DNA of 64,000 nt from VXRJ01 sp965246995 (GCA_965246995.1 OZ252008.1:1240001-1304000), one strand, 5' to 3'. Shown: positions 1 through 8,683, counted from the stretch's first letter. Notes: generated from the sequence alone by a model not told the origin. Translations and numbers: made by a program.

Positions 1-256
1 CCGGGGCGGGGGGAGCGCCATCCTCGCCGCGCGCATACGCGCCCGCAGACATGGCGGCCGTGTCGCGTGTGCCGCGATCGGCTTCCAGGGCGGTGTAGTG
101 CGCGTCGGGGGCGCCGAAAGAAAAGAGTGGCCGCATGCCGTTGCCGGCGAACTCGATCTGCAGGTCGAAGGCGACCACGAGCAAGACTGTGACCCCGGCG
201 GCGAACGCGGCAAGCACGACGACGGCAGCCAGGGCTCGCGCCAGCAGCGTTTCCAT
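1..256 (-). CDS. Membrane-anchored protein, N-terminal part only
   Basis: An open frame begins with ATG at 256 (minus strand) and stays open to the window edge, giving 85 residues. Residues 3-30 are almost wholly Ala/Val/Leu, consistent with one membrane helix or an uncleaved signal anchor. A polar segment follows with the stretch GNGMRPLFSFGAPDAHY, suggesting an extracytoplasmic domain. The start is supported by the absence of a competing upstream frame and the hydrophobic N-terminus. The beginning faintly resembles membrane-anchored PQQ-like propeller proteins of acidobacteria, but too little is present to assign a family. It is transcribed in the same direction as the cox-type operon whose last gene ends 53 bp upstream, so it may be a late member of that operon. 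Confidence 0.6.
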   Translation of the reverse strand, partial: METLLARALAAVVVLAAFAAGVTVLLVVAFDLQIEFAGNGMRPLFSFGAPDAHYTALEADRGTRDTAAMSAGAYARGEDGAPPAP

Positions 257-308
257 GTCACGAGGATACCGCGTAGCGCGGAAGTCCGAGGCGCCGGAAG
301 CCTCTGGG

Positions 309-1523
309 CTACGCCCTTGCCCGGCCCTGGATGGTCAGGCTGGATGCGTGATGCCGGGCCGGCCGGTGCGCCGGCAGGCTGTTCAGGTGGTGGGCCAGCG
401 CCTCGAGGCTGGCGAGGTTGTGGACCGGGAGAAAGTCGTCGATCTCCGGCAGTGCAGCCTGCATGCCGCGGGTGAGCGGGAGGTAGTCCGGCGATCCGAG
501 AAGCGGGTTGAGCCAGATCAGGCGATGGCATGACCGGTGCAGCCGCGCCATCTCGTTGCGGAGGCGTTCCGGCTCTCCGCGATCCCAGCCGTCGGAGATC
601 AACAGCACGACCGGGCCTTGACCACGCACGCGGCGCGCCCACTCCGTGTTGAAGGTGTGCAGCGAGTCACCGATGCGCGTCCCGCCACCGAAGTCACCGA
701 TTGTCCGGGGGATCGAGGGCACGACCGCACCGGCGGGCCGGCGAGCCGTCAACTGATGCGTGATGCGGGTCAGACGGGTCGCGAACACGAACGACTCCAC
801 CCGTCCGAGGCGCCCGCCACCGGATAGTGCATGGACGAAGTGGAGCAGCATCCGGCTGTAACGCTCCATCGACCCGCTTACGTCACAGAGCAGGATCACG
901 GGACGCCGCCTCGTCTTTCGCCGGCGCGACGGCAGGTGGATCAACTCGCCACCATGCCGCATGTTCTTGCGTACGGCACGACGCAGGTCGAGGGCCGGAC
1001 CTTTGCCCGGCATCCAGCGCTTTGACCGCCGCTCACCCAACTCCCAGTCCAGCGTGGCCATCATCCGTTCCGCTTCCGCCACTTCAGCTTCGGTGAACTG
1101 CTCGAAGTCCTTTACCCACAGCCCGTCGCGGTCGCTGTAACTGAGCGCCGCCATCCGCTCCACCTGGTACCGTGGCGGCGCCCCTTCACCCGCGTCTCCG
1201 CCCGGTGGTGCGTCCGGCGGCAGTTCCGATTCGTACTCCGGCTTTCCCGATCGCCGCTTCTCGCCCATCGCGCTCAGGTCGGATTCGGTCCAGTCGCCGT
1301 GCGGCCGCCGCCAGAACACCCGGAACGCCTCGTCGAACAACGGCAGGTCGTCGACGCGATGAATCAGCAGGCACCGGAGCGTGTGGTAGAACTCCGATCG
1401 CCGTCCGACGTCGACATGCGGGAGGGCCAGCGCCACTTCCCGTGTCCGGCCCGCCTGCACGTCGAGTCCCAGCCGATGGAGGAGCCGCGTAAAGTGCAGG
1501 AGGTTCGGTAGCAGGGAGGACAT
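309..1523 (-). CDS. coxE: VWA-domain CoxE-like protein
   Basis: 404 residues. The N-terminus (LLPNLLHFTRLLHRLGLDVQ) is typical of CoxE-type proteins, followed by a charged linker at about residues 80-120 and a von Willebrand A domain. The metal-ion-dependent adhesion site DVSGSM is at residues 214-219. CoxE acts with the MoxR-type ATPase CoxD as a maturation pair; in Oligotropha CoxD is needed to build the Cu-S-Mo centre of CO dehydrogenase. Here it is the last clear gene of the minus-strand S-L-M-D-E order and starts 9 bp after the ATPase stop. Because the large subunit is form II, the pair may mature a hydroxylase that does not use CO. Family confident, substrate enzyme inferred from context. 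Confidence 0.88.
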   Translation of the reverse strand: MSSLLPNLLHFTRLLHRLGLDVQAGRTREVALALPHVDVGRRSEFYHTLRCLLIHRVDDLPLFDEAFRVFWRRPHGDWTESDLSAMGEKRRSGKPEYESELPPDAPPGGDAGEGAPPRYQVERMAALSYSDRDGLWVKDFEQFTEAEVAEAERMMATLDWELGERRSKRWMPGKGPALDLRRAVRKNMRHGGELIHLPSRRRKTRRRPVILLCDVSGSMERYSRMLLHFVHALSGGGRLGRVESFVFATRLTRITHQLTARRPAGAVVPSIPRTIGDFGGGTRIGDSLHTFNTEWARRVRGQGPVVLLISDGWDRGEPERLRNEMARLHRSCHRLIWLNPLLGSPDYLPLTRGMQAALPEIDDFLPVHNLASLEALAHHLNSLPAHRPARHHASSLTIQGRARA

Positions 1524-1532
1524 GGGGAGCGG

Positions 1533-2513
1533 TCAGTTGGTCCGCGCCCCGGGCGACTTCGCGCGGTTGAGCATCTGCTGGATGCGTTCGCCGCGGATTG
1601 ACTGCATATCCTCCTGCGTCTTGAGAACGATGCCGAGTGTGCGCTCGATAGTCTCGGCATCCAGTTCCTGCTGATCGAGCGCGACGAGGGCGGCAACCCA
1701 GTCAAGCGTCTCGGAGACGCCGGTCACCTTGTAGAGATCCGCCTCGCGCAGTTCCTGAACGAAGCGGGTCACCTGCTCGGCCAGTGTCGCCGGGGCGTGC
1801 GGCAGCCGGGTGGTGATGATCTGCAGTTCCTTCTCGAAGCTGGGATAGTCGATCCAGGCATAGGCGCAGCGGCGCTTCAGCGCGTCGTGCAGCTCGCGGG
1901 TCCGGTTCGACGTGATGATGACGACCGGCGGCGTCTCCGCCCGGATGGCCCCCAACTCCGGAATCGTGATCTGGAAATCGGAGAGCAGTTCGAGCAGGTA
2001 GCCTTCGAACTCCTCGTCGGCCCGGTCGAGTTCGTCAATCAGGAGCACCGGCGGGCGCTCGCTGCTCCCGCGCAGGGCCCGCAGCAGCGGCCGTTCGATC
2101 AGGAAGTCGGGACCGAACAGTTCGCCTGCCCGCAGCGCCGCCCGGCCGTCCTTCGCGCGCTTCTTTTTTCCGTCGCCCTTCTTGTCGGTCCTTGCACCGT
2201 CCGAGGCTTCCGCGAGGCGGATCTCGATCAACTGGCGCGCGTAGTTCCACTCGTAGACCGCATGGGTGACGTCGAGCCCCTCGTAGCACTGCAGGCGGAT
2301 CAGTTCGGTGCCCAGCCCGCTCGCCAGTACTTTCGCCACCTCCGTCTTGCCTACCCCCGCTTCGCCTTCGAGCAGCAGGGGACGCTGCAGCTTCAGCGCA
2401 AGATAGATCGAGGTAGCCAACCCGTGGTCGGCGATATACAACTGCTCCGCGAGCAGTTGCTGGAGCTCGTCGATGGAGGCGGGAGTACGTGAAGTCAGCG
2501 TTCTTGGCCCAAT
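1533..2513 (-). CDS. coxD: MoxR-family AAA ATPase, CoxD-like
   Basis: Walker A is GEAGVGKTE near the N-terminus, Walker B is LLIDELDRAD, and the conserved segment RLQCYEGLDVTHAVYEWNYARQ marks the CoxD/MoxR group. A Lys-rich insert (KKGDGKKKRAKDGR) sits between Walker A and B. The enzyme is probably a cytoplasmic chaperone-like ATPase working with the adjacent VWA protein. The start is unresolved. The only in-frame ATGs (2651, 2645, 2618) lie inside the upstream coxM gene and would add residues unlike the family. The conserved region begins at SIDELQQLL, about ten codons after coxM ends. I placed the start at a near-cognate ATT (2513); CTG at 2498 and TTG at 2441 are alternatives. Confidence 0.82.
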   Translation of the reverse strand: MGPRTLTSRTPASIDELQQLLAEQLYIADHGLATSIYLALKLQRPLLLEGEAGVGKTEVAKVLASGLGTELIRLQCYEGLDVTHAVYEWNYARQLIEIRLAEASDGARTDKKGDGKKKRAKDGRAALRAGELFGPDFLIERPLLRALRGSSERPPVLLIDELDRADEEFEGYLLELLSDFQITIPELGAIRAETPPVVIITSNRTRELHDALKRRCAYAWIDYPSFEKELQIITTRLPHAPATLAEQVTRFVQELREADLYKVTGVSETLDWVAALVALDQQELDAETIERTLGIVLKTQEDMQSIRGERIQQMLNRAKSPGARTN

Positions 2514-2529
2514 GCCGGCGCACCAGGTC

Positions 2530-3387
2530 CTAGCCGGCCCGTTCGGCGGCGGCGGCAAGCGCGCGGCGGACGTAGACCGGAGCAATCGCCTTCCGGTAGT
2601 CGGCCGACGCGAAGACATCGCCGATGAGGTCGTCGCCGACGTCATCGGCAACGGCCTCGGCCGCGGCGGCGATCGTCTCCGCCGTCAATGCCTGCCCCGC
2701 GAGTGCGCTCTCGACCGCCCCGCACCGGACCGGCGCGGGCGTGAGACCGCCGACCGTTACCGATGCGGCCGAGCAGCTTCCGTTACTCACGGTGACGCTC
2801 GCGGCGGCACCCACCACGGCGTAGCGCGACGCCGGATGTGGGAACTTCGCGTACGCGCTGCCCACCGCGGCCGGCACGGTGATCCCGGTCAGGACCTCGT
2901 TCTCGCCGAGCGACGTCATCATCAATCCCTCGAAGAACCCGTCCGCGGCGACGGAACGCTCGCCATTCGGACCTACCACGCTGAACGTCGCGCCCAGCGC
3001 GGCCAGGACGGTCGGCAGGTCGGACGCCGGGTCGGCGTGCGCCAGGTTGCCGCCGATGGTGCCGCGGTTGCGCACCGCTGGGTCGCCGATCTGGCCGGCC
3101 GCCTCCGCGAGCGCCGCCGCGTGCTGCTGCACGTCGGATGACGCGGCGATCTCGGCGTGCGTCGTCAACGCGCCGATGTGCAGGCCGCCGTCCCCCACAG
3201 AAATGCCGCGCAACTCGGCGATGCGGCCGATGTCGATCACCGCCGCCGGCACCGCCAGGCGCAGCTTCAACAGCGGGATCAGGCTATGGCCACCCGCGAG
3301 CAGCTTCGCCCCGGGATGTTCGGCGAGCAGCCGGCCCGCATCGGCGACCGAACTGGCGCGGTAGTAATCGAAATTGGCAGCAAACAT
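2530..3387 (-). CDS. coxM: FAD-binding medium subunit of a form II CO-dehydrogenase-like molybdenum hydroxylase
   Basis: 285 residues, the usual length of the FAD subunit of xanthine dehydrogenase-family enzymes. The two FAD-contact motifs are visible: AGGHSLIP at residues 31-38 and TIGGN near residue 113. The C-terminal CO_deh_flav_C domain is complete. It passes electrons from the small iron-sulfur subunit to an external acceptor. The gene starts 2 bp after the large-subunit stop, so the two are translationally linked. The protein is cytoplasmic or peripheral to the inner membrane and lacks a signal peptide. Confidence 0.93.
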   Translation of the reverse strand: MFAANFDYYRASSVADAGRLLAEHPGAKLLAGGHSLIPLLKLRLAVPAAVIDIGRIAELRGISVGDGGLHIGALTTHAEIAASSDVQQHAAALAEAAGQIGDPAVRNRGTIGGNLAHADPASDLPTVLAALGATFSVVGPNGERSVAADGFFEGLMMTSLGENEVLTGITVPAAVGSAYAKFPHPASRYAVVGAAASVTVSNGSCSAASVTVGGLTPAPVRCGAVESALAGQALTAETIAAAAEAVADDVGDDLIGDVFASADYRKAIAPVYVRRALAAAAERAG

Positions 3388-3389
3388 GA

Positions 3390-5750
3390 TCAGCTCCCCT
3401 TCGCGTCCTGAATGGCGCGCCAGACCCGCTCCGGCGTGAACGGCATGTCGATCCGCGTTACGCCGAGCGGCCGCAGCGCATCCATCACCGCGTTGTAGAC
3501 CGCGGCCGTCGAGGCGATGGTGCCTGCCTCGCCGATCCCCTTCACGCCCAGCGGATGGTGCGGCGACGGCGTCACGGTCGAGATGACGTCGATGTTGGGC
3601 AGACAGTCAGCGCGCGGCAGCGCATAGTCGAGCATCGATCCGGTCGCCAACTGCCCGTTCTCGTCGTAGGCCGCACCTTCCCAGAGCGCCTGGCCGACGC
3701 CCTGCACGACTCCGCCATGCACCTGGCCCGCGACGATCGTCGGATTGATCTGCGGACCGCAATCATCGAGCGCCGTGTAGCCGGTCAGCTCCACGTGCCC
3801 GGTATCGGCGTCCACCTCGACCACAGCGAGGTGCGCGCCGTACGGGAAGACGAAGTTGGGCGGGTCGTAGAAGGTAGTCGCCTCGAGCCCGGCTTCCATC
3901 CCTTCGGGCAGATCCCACGCGACGTTCGCCATGAGCGCGATGTCCTGAATGGTCTTCGCCTTGTCGGGCGATCCCTTCACGAAGAACTTGCCGTCTTCGT
4001 ATTCCATGTCATCGACCGACGCCTCGAGCAGATGTGCGGCAAGCACCTTCGCCTTGTCGCGGATCTTCCGGACCGCGATGGCGAGCGCGGCGCCGCCGAC
4101 CGCCGTGGTCCGGCTGCCGTAGGTGCCCCAGCCCATCGGTGTGGCGTCGGTGTCGCCATGGACGACCTTCACATCGTTCGTGTCGACGCCGATCTCGCTC
4201 GCCACGATCTGCGCGAAAGTCGTCTCTTCGCCCTGGCCGTGCGGCGAGGCGCCGATGAAGACATGCACCTTGCCGGTGGGGTGGAACCGGACAATCGCGC
4301 TCTCCCACAATCCGCCCTGGAAGCCAATCGCCCCCGCCACCTGGGAGGGTCCGAGGCCGCAGATCTCGACGTAGGAGGAGAGGCCCAGCCCCAGGTACTT
4401 CCCGTTTGACGGCCCTGCCTGTTGCTTCTCACGCAGCTCGGCGTAGCCGGTGTGCTCGATCAGCTTGTCGAGCGCGCCGGGGTAGTCGCCGCTGTCGTAG
4501 TTGAGCGTGGTGACCACCGTGTGGCCGTCGTCGAACTTCGGGATGAAGTTCTTTCGGCGGACATCGGCCGGGTCGAGGTCGAGCTTGCCGGCGAGGATGT
4601 CGATCATCCGCTCCAGTATGAACGTCGCCTCGGGACGTCCCGCGCCCCGGTACGCCTCCACCGGCACGCCGTTGGTGTAGACGCCGTAGACGTCCTCCTT
4701 GATCGCGGGGATCTCGTAGCAACCGGACAGCATCAACCCGTGCAGGATTGTCGGGATGCCGGGGGCTGCCGTCGAGAGATACGCCCCCATCCCCGCGTGG
4801 ACCGTGCATCGGAGGCCGGTGATCTTCCCGTCCTTCGTTGCGGCCAGCTCGATGTCCTGGACGTGGTCGCGGCCGTGGGTCGTCGCCTGGTAGTTCTCGC
4901 TCCGGGTCTCCGTCCACTTGACGGGCCGGCCGAGCGTCTTGGAACAGAAGACGGTAATGAAATCGGCGGGGTAGACGGCAATCTTCGAGCCGAAGCCGCC
5001 ACCCACTTCCGGCGCGATGACGCGCAGCTTGTCCTCCGGCACGCCGGTCACAACCGAACAGAGGAAGCGGACGATGTGCGGGTTCTGCGTGGTGTTCCAG
5101 AGCGTCAACTCGCCGGTCGCGCGGTTGTACTGGGCGAGCGCGGCGCGCGTTTCCATCGCGTTCGGGATGAGGCGCTGCTGAAGGATCCGTTCCTTCAGTA
5201 CGATGCCATTCGCCTCTGCCTCGGCAAACGCCGCGTCGACGTCACCGCCCGCCACTGTCCAGTGGAACGCCTGATTGCCTTCGATGTCGGCGTGCAGTTG
5301 CGGGGCGCCGTCGTGGTGCGCTGCCTCGGGATTGGTGACGCTCGGCAGCGGCTCGTAGTCCACCTCGATCAGGTCGAGCGCGTCGTGCGCCTGGTAGGAC
5401 GTCTCCGCCACTACCGTCGCGACGATGTCGCCGGTGTAACGGACGACGTCTTTCGCGATGCAGGGGTAGTCGGCGATCTTCAGGTCGGAATCGGGAAGCA
5501 GCCATGCGCACGGCACCGGCGCGAGCCCGCCTTCGATGTCGGCGGCGGTGTAGACCGCCACCACGCCCGGCGCACTTGCGGCCTGGCTGGTGTCGATCCG
5601 GGTGATCTTCGCGTGTGCATGCTCGCTCCGCAGCATCGCCGCATGGAGCGTGTCCGGCAGCCTGATATCGTCGGTATAGGTGGCGCTCCCGGTGATCAGC
5701 CGCGGGTCTTCCCGGCGTCGGATACCTGAGCCGAAGATTCTGGTGCTCAT
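3390..5750 (-). CDS. Molybdopterin large subunit, form II CoxL-like aerobic CO dehydrogenase/xanthine dehydrogenase family
   Basis: 786 residues with the a/b hammerhead domain followed by the molybdopterin-binding domain. The active-site loop reads AYRGAGR at residues 366-372, the form II signature; form I enzymes, which oxidise CO, carry AYXCSFR with the copper-ligand cysteine. The GGGFGSK cofactor loop and the C-terminal GIGEAGT with its catalytic Glu are intact. The reaction is hydroxylation at a Mo centre, but the substrate of form II enzymes is mostly unknown. It should therefore not be annotated simply as CO dehydrogenase. The gene lies in S-L-M order, 22 bp after the small subunit. Confidence 0.93.
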   Translation of the reverse strand: MSTRIFGSGIRRREDPRLITGSATYTDDIRLPDTLHAAMLRSEHAHAKITRIDTSQAASAPGVVAVYTAADIEGGLAPVPCAWLLPDSDLKIADYPCIAKDVVRYTGDIVATVVAETSYQAHDALDLIEVDYEPLPSVTNPEAAHHDGAPQLHADIEGNQAFHWTVAGGDVDAAFAEAEANGIVLKERILQQRLIPNAMETRAALAQYNRATGELTLWNTTQNPHIVRFLCSVVTGVPEDKLRVIAPEVGGGFGSKIAVYPADFITVFCSKTLGRPVKWTETRSENYQATTHGRDHVQDIELAATKDGKITGLRCTVHAGMGAYLSTAAPGIPTILHGLMLSGCYEIPAIKEDVYGVYTNGVPVEAYRGAGRPEATFILERMIDILAGKLDLDPADVRRKNFIPKFDDGHTVVTTLNYDSGDYPGALDKLIEHTGYAELREKQQAGPSNGKYLGLGLSSYVEICGLGPSQVAGAIGFQGGLWESAIVRFHPTGKVHVFIGASPHGQGEETTFAQIVASEIGVDTNDVKVVHGDTDATPMGWGTYGSRTTAVGGAALAIAVRKIRDKAKVLAAHLLEASVDDMEYEDGKFFVKGSPDKAKTIQDIALMANVAWDLPEGMEAGLEATTFYDPPNFVFPYGAHLAVVEVDADTGHVELTGYTALDDCGPQINPTIVAGQVHGGVVQGVGQALWEGAAYDENGQLATGSMLDYALPRADCLPNIDVISTVTPSPHHPLGVKGIGEAGTIASTAAVYNAVMDALRPLGVTRIDMPFTPERVWRAIQDAKGS

Positions 5751-5772
5751 CGTTCTCCTCCGCGTGGTCGCG

Positions 5773-6246
5773 CTACTGTTTCGAGATCGCTTCGGCCGCG
5801 TCGTGCACGGCTCTAACGATGTTCTGGTAGCCGGTGCACCGGCACATGTTTCCTTCGAGGCCGTGGCGGATCTCGGCGTCGCTCGGGGAACTGTTCGTCC
5901 GGAGCAGTTCGTGCGACGCCATGATCATGCCGGGGGTGCAGAAGCCGCATTGCAGGCCATGCTTGTTCCAGAAGCTCTCCTGCAGTGGATGCAACTGCTC
6001 GCCGTCGGCAAGCCCTTCGATCGTCGCCACTGCCGCGCCGTCCGCCTGCACCGCCAGCGTCGTGCACGATTTGGCCGAGACGCCCTCTACCAGGACCGTG
6101 CAGGATCCGCACTGGCTGGTGTCGCAACCCACCTTGGTTCCGGTCAGGCCGGCAAGGTCGCGGATGAAGTGGACCAGCAGGAGCCGCGGCTCCACCTCAC
6201 GCTCGAAGAGACGGCCATTGACCGTGATGCTGACGGGAACCTTCAC
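5773..6246 (-). CDS. coxS: [2Fe-2S] small subunit of the form II molybdenum hydroxylase
   Basis: 157 residues. The plant-type [2Fe-2S] cluster cysteines are C41, C46, C49 and C61; the second, C-terminal cluster uses C100, C103, C135 and C137 (CGFC and CRC). Both clusters are complete, so the protein should carry electrons from the Mo site to FAD. The start is GTG at 6246, chosen because a strong GGAGGAGGTG ribosome site lies just upstream and the MKVPVSITVNG N-terminus matches the family. It is the first gene of the operon. A TATAAT box (minus strand, 6272-6277) lies 25 bp upstream. Confidence 0.93.
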   Translation of the reverse strand: MKVPVSITVNGRLFEREVEPRLLLVHFIRDLAGLTGTKVGCDTSQCGSCTVLVEGVSAKSCTTLAVQADGAAVATIEGLADGEQLHPLQESFWNKHGLQCGFCTPGMIMASHELLRTNSSPSDAEIRHGLEGNMCRCTGYQNIVRAVHDAAEAISKQ

Positions 6247-6271
6247 GCGTCACCTCCTCCAAAAGGGCGGC

Positions 6272-6277
6272 ATTATA
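6272..6277 (-). promoter_or_regulatory. Candidate -10 box of the cox-type operon
   Basis: The minus strand reads TATAAT, a perfect -10 hexamer in very GC-rich surroundings. It precedes the GTG start of the small subunit by 25 nt, with a strong Shine-Dalgarno between. No good -35 hexamer is visible. Confidence 0.45.
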
Positions 6278-6304
6278 TCCGCCAACGCACCGAGACGATA
6301 GCGC

Positions 6305-7159
6305 TCATTGATAGCGTTTGGCCAGAGCCTGACGCTCGCCTGCGCCGATCAGTTCGTTGAAGCGGGCGAACGTAGTCAGCTGATCCTCGCAGCCGGCGGT
6401 GTGACCGTCGGCGCACATGCGGGCGTAGACCGTTTCGAGCGCGCGGGCCGTCGCATAGAGACCGGTCAGGGGGTAGAGGATGAGATTGAAGCCGAGGGCG
6501 GCCAGCTCGTCCTGCGGCAACAGCGGTGTCCGCCCCTGCTCGACCATGTTGGCGACGGTCGGCTTCGGGGCCCGGCGTCCGACTTCGGCGAGGGCTTCCA
6601 TCGAGGGAGGCGCCTCGATGAAGGTCGCATCGGCCCCTGCCGCCCGTGCCGCCTCCGCCCGGGCGACCGCCTCCTCGATGCCGCCGTCGGCGATCGCGTC
6701 GGTACGGGCCACCAGGAAGAAGTCGGCGTCTCCCTTCGCGTCGATTGCCGCGCGGATCTTCCCGAGGTACTCGTCGCGCGAAATGACCTTCTTTCCCTGC
6801 ATGTGGCCGCACCGCTTGGGCCACTGCTGATCCTCGAGGAAACAGCCCGCCGCGCCAGCGTCGATCAGCTCACGGACGGTCCGCGCGACATTCAGCGCGT
6901 TGCCGTAGCCGGTGTCGGCATCGACGATGATCGGGATGCCGACGCTGCGGCAGATGCGGCGCGCGCAGTCGATCACCTCGCTTCCGGTCAGCAGGCCGAT
7001 GTCCGGCTCGCCAATGGCGGTAGCGGAGACGGCGTAGCCCGAGATGAACGCCAGTTCGAATCCGACGCGTTCGGCCATCTTGGCCGACAGCGTGTCGTAG
7101 ACGCCGGGGAAGACCAGGCTGCCCTTGCCCGCGAGCAGCATCTCTATCCGTGTGGCCAT
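6305..7159 (-). CDS. Isocitrate lyase/PEP mutase family protein (oxaloacetate decarboxylase or methylisocitrate lyase-like)
   Basis: 284 residues, the length of the short PEP mutase/methylisocitrate lyase branch rather than true isocitrate lyase (over 400). The Mg-binding loop DADTGYGN is at residues 80-87 and the signature KRCGH, with the catalytic Cys, at 115-119. These enzymes make or break C-C bonds next to a carboxylate. Candidate activities are 2-methylisocitrate lyase, oxaloacetate decarboxylase or carboxyphosphonoenolpyruvate-type reactions; the sequence alone does not separate them. No prpC or prpD is nearby, which argues mildly against the methylcitrate cycle. A GGAGG ribosome site precedes the ATG. 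Confidence 0.85.
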   Translation of the reverse strand: MATRIEMLLAGKGSLVFPGVYDTLSAKMAERVGFELAFISGYAVSATAIGEPDIGLLTGSEVIDCARRICRSVGIPIIVDADTGYGNALNVARTVRELIDAGAAGCFLEDQQWPKRCGHMQGKKVISRDEYLGKIRAAIDAKGDADFFLVARTDAIADGGIEEAVARAEAARAAGADATFIEAPPSMEALAEVGRRAPKPTVANMVEQGRTPLLPQDELAALGFNLILYPLTGLYATARALETVYARMCADGHTAGCEDQLTTFARFNELIGAGERQALAKRYQ

Positions 7160-7188
7160 GGTTCCTCCGATATCCGATGGAGATCCCG

Positions 7189-8526
7189 CTACGGTTCCGG
7201 CGCGGCCTGGAGGGCGAGCTGGAACGGCGCAAGCGATCCGGCGACGCCCTCCGCGGGCGTCAGCTCGAGCAGGTGGGCGATCAACGGATAGACGTCAACG
7301 GCCTCGATCAGTGGCAGTTCCACGCCCCTTGCGATGCCGGGGCCGGCGGCGACGAAGATGCCATGCATTGCCGGGAGGTGCGGATCCCAGCCATGCATGC
7401 CGCGGGGCGGTGATCGGTCAGAGGACAGCTGCACCATGCCGGCTCCCTCCGGCATCACCAGGACGTCCCCCAGATTCCGGTTGTCTCGCGCGTGCAGATG
7501 TTCCGGGAGTTCCTCGCGCAGCCAGGCGCGTGCGTTGGCGAGTTCCGTGTTCAGCCCGTCGCGCAGTTCGCGGCTTCGCCCGGCATCGCCGGTATGCAGG
7601 CTGACCGACGGTCCGGCGGGGACAACCCGGACGCCGCCGAGGTCGACCGACGGAGGCAGTATCTCGGTCAATTCGGGGTCGGGCGCCGCCATCCCGTGGT
7701 CCGACACCACCACGAGCGCCACTTGGTCGGCATGCGGCAGCGCGTCGATCCCTTCCACCAGATCGCCCAGGAGGCGGTCGGCGGTCTCGACACTGTCGCG
7801 CATGCCAGGATGGTCCGGTCCCAGCCGGTGGCCGGCACTGTCGACCAGCGAGAAATAGAGCGTGATCAGGTGCGGGCGCTGTTCCGGCGGCAGGGCCAGC
7901 CATTCGAGCGTACGACCCACGCGGACGCCGTTCGGCACGCTCCCGTCGTAGGTGTGGTGATGACTCGGCCGGATGCCGCCGATTGCCGCCTCGGTGCCGG
8001 GGAAGAAAAACGCGGCAGCGACCATTCCCTGTGTCTCAGCGGTCACCCAGATCGGCTCGCCCAGCCACCACGAACCATCCTGTGCGTCGTCCGTCTCGCG
8101 GTAGTTGAACTCGTCGCCGCGCACCGGGTCCCAGAAGCGGTTGGCGGCGATACCGTGCGCGCCGGGCTGGAGGCCGGTGGCGATCGCGTAGTGAGACGGA
8201 AAGGTGAGCGACGGGAAGACCGGTATGAGCCCTTCGGCCTGCATGCCGCGCGTTGCCAGGCGATCCAAGTTGGGCGTTTCGAAACGATCGAAGTACGACG
8301 GGCTAAAGCCGTCGAACGAGACCAGCAGGACGTGCGGACGGTCGTGAACCGACGGATCGTTCGTGCCGCCGGTGCCGCCCGGAGTCAGCGCCCGGTTCGT
8401 GGGCTGGCCCGGCGATGCAGTGGAGCAGCCAATGAGGATGGCGAGACAGGCGCCGCCAACCGCGGTGGCGGCTATCCGGTGCACGGCTGTCCGGACGTTG
8501 GCGACGGTCACGACGACGGCCGGCAA
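7189..8526 (-). CDS. Alkaline phosphatase superfamily lipoprotein, ectonucleotide pyrophosphatase/phosphodiesterase type
   Basis: About 430-445 residues. The N-terminus is hydrophobic and ends in the lipobox LIGC, so the protein is probably anchored in the envelope. VLLVSFDGFSPSYFDRF carries the first metal-binding Asp, PSLTFPSHY the nucleophilic Thr, and VVVSDHGM the C-terminal Asp/His metal ligands; this is the NPP pattern. It likely hydrolyses phosphodiester or pyrophosphate bonds of nucleotides or lipid head groups. The longest frame begins with TTG at 8526; GTG at 8484 also gives a good signal peptide and may be the true start. It lies directly downstream of tRNA-His on the same strand and could be co-transcribed with it. 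Confidence 0.88.
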   Translation of the reverse strand: MPAVVVTVANVRTAVHRIAATAVGGACLAILIGCSTASPGQPTNRALTPGGTGGTNDPSVHDRPHVLLVSFDGFSPSYFDRFETPNLDRLATRGMQAEGLIPVFPSLTFPSHYAIATGLQPGAHGIAANRFWDPVRGDEFNYRETDDAQDGSWWLGEPIWVTAETQGMVAAAFFFPGTEAAIGGIRPSHHHTYDGSVPNGVRVGRTLEWLALPPEQRPHLITLYFSLVDSAGHRLGPDHPGMRDSVETADRLLGDLVEGIDALPHADQVALVVVSDHGMAAPDPELTEILPPSVDLGGVRVVPAGPSVSLHTGDAGRSRELRDGLNTELANARAWLREELPEHLHARDNRNLGDVLVMPEGAGMVQLSSDRSPPRGMHGWDPHLPAMHGIFVAAGPGIARGVELPLIEAVDVYPLIAHLLELTPAEGVAGSLAPFQLALQAAPEP

Positions 8527-8542
8527 TGGAAATGAACGGGAA

Positions 8543-8618
8543 TGGGGTGAGTGACGGGGATCGAACCCGCAACATCCGGAGCCACAGTCCGGTGCTCTAC
8601 CATTGAGCTACACTCACC
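8543..8618 (-). tRNA. tRNA-His (GTG anticodon)
   Basis: The minus strand folds into a complete cloverleaf. The acceptor arm GTGAGTG pairs with CACTCAC, the D arm is intact, the anticodon loop reads CTGTGGC between CCGGA and TCCGG, and the T arm contains GGTTCGATCCC. The 3' CCA is encoded (8543-8545), the discriminator is C, and the template supplies a G at position -1 (8618), both expected identity elements for histidine tRNA. Confidence 0.96.
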
Positions 8619-8650
8619 ACGCAGCGTGCCGACGATGCGCGCAAACGCAA

Positions 8651-8676
8651 ATTGTAGCAGTCCCGCCCGCTACAAT
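8651..8676. promoter_or_regulatory. Symmetric divergent promoter between tRNA-His and the PP2C phosphatase
   Basis: ATTGTAG (8651-8657) and CTACAAT (8670-8676) are perfect inverted repeats around a 12-bp GC-rich centre. Each arm contains TACAAT reading outward: rightward at 8671-8676, 7 nt before the ATG at 8684, and leftward at 8651-8656, about 33 nt before tRNA-His. Each promoter's -35 region would overlap the other's -10 box. It could equally be a regulator-binding palindrome. Confidence 0.45.
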
Positions 8677-8683
8677 GAGGTGG

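Noticed and set aside
3390..5750. Annotation as CO dehydrogenase large subunit
   Set aside because: The active-site loop is AYRGAGR (form II), not the form I AYXCSFR needed for CO oxidation.
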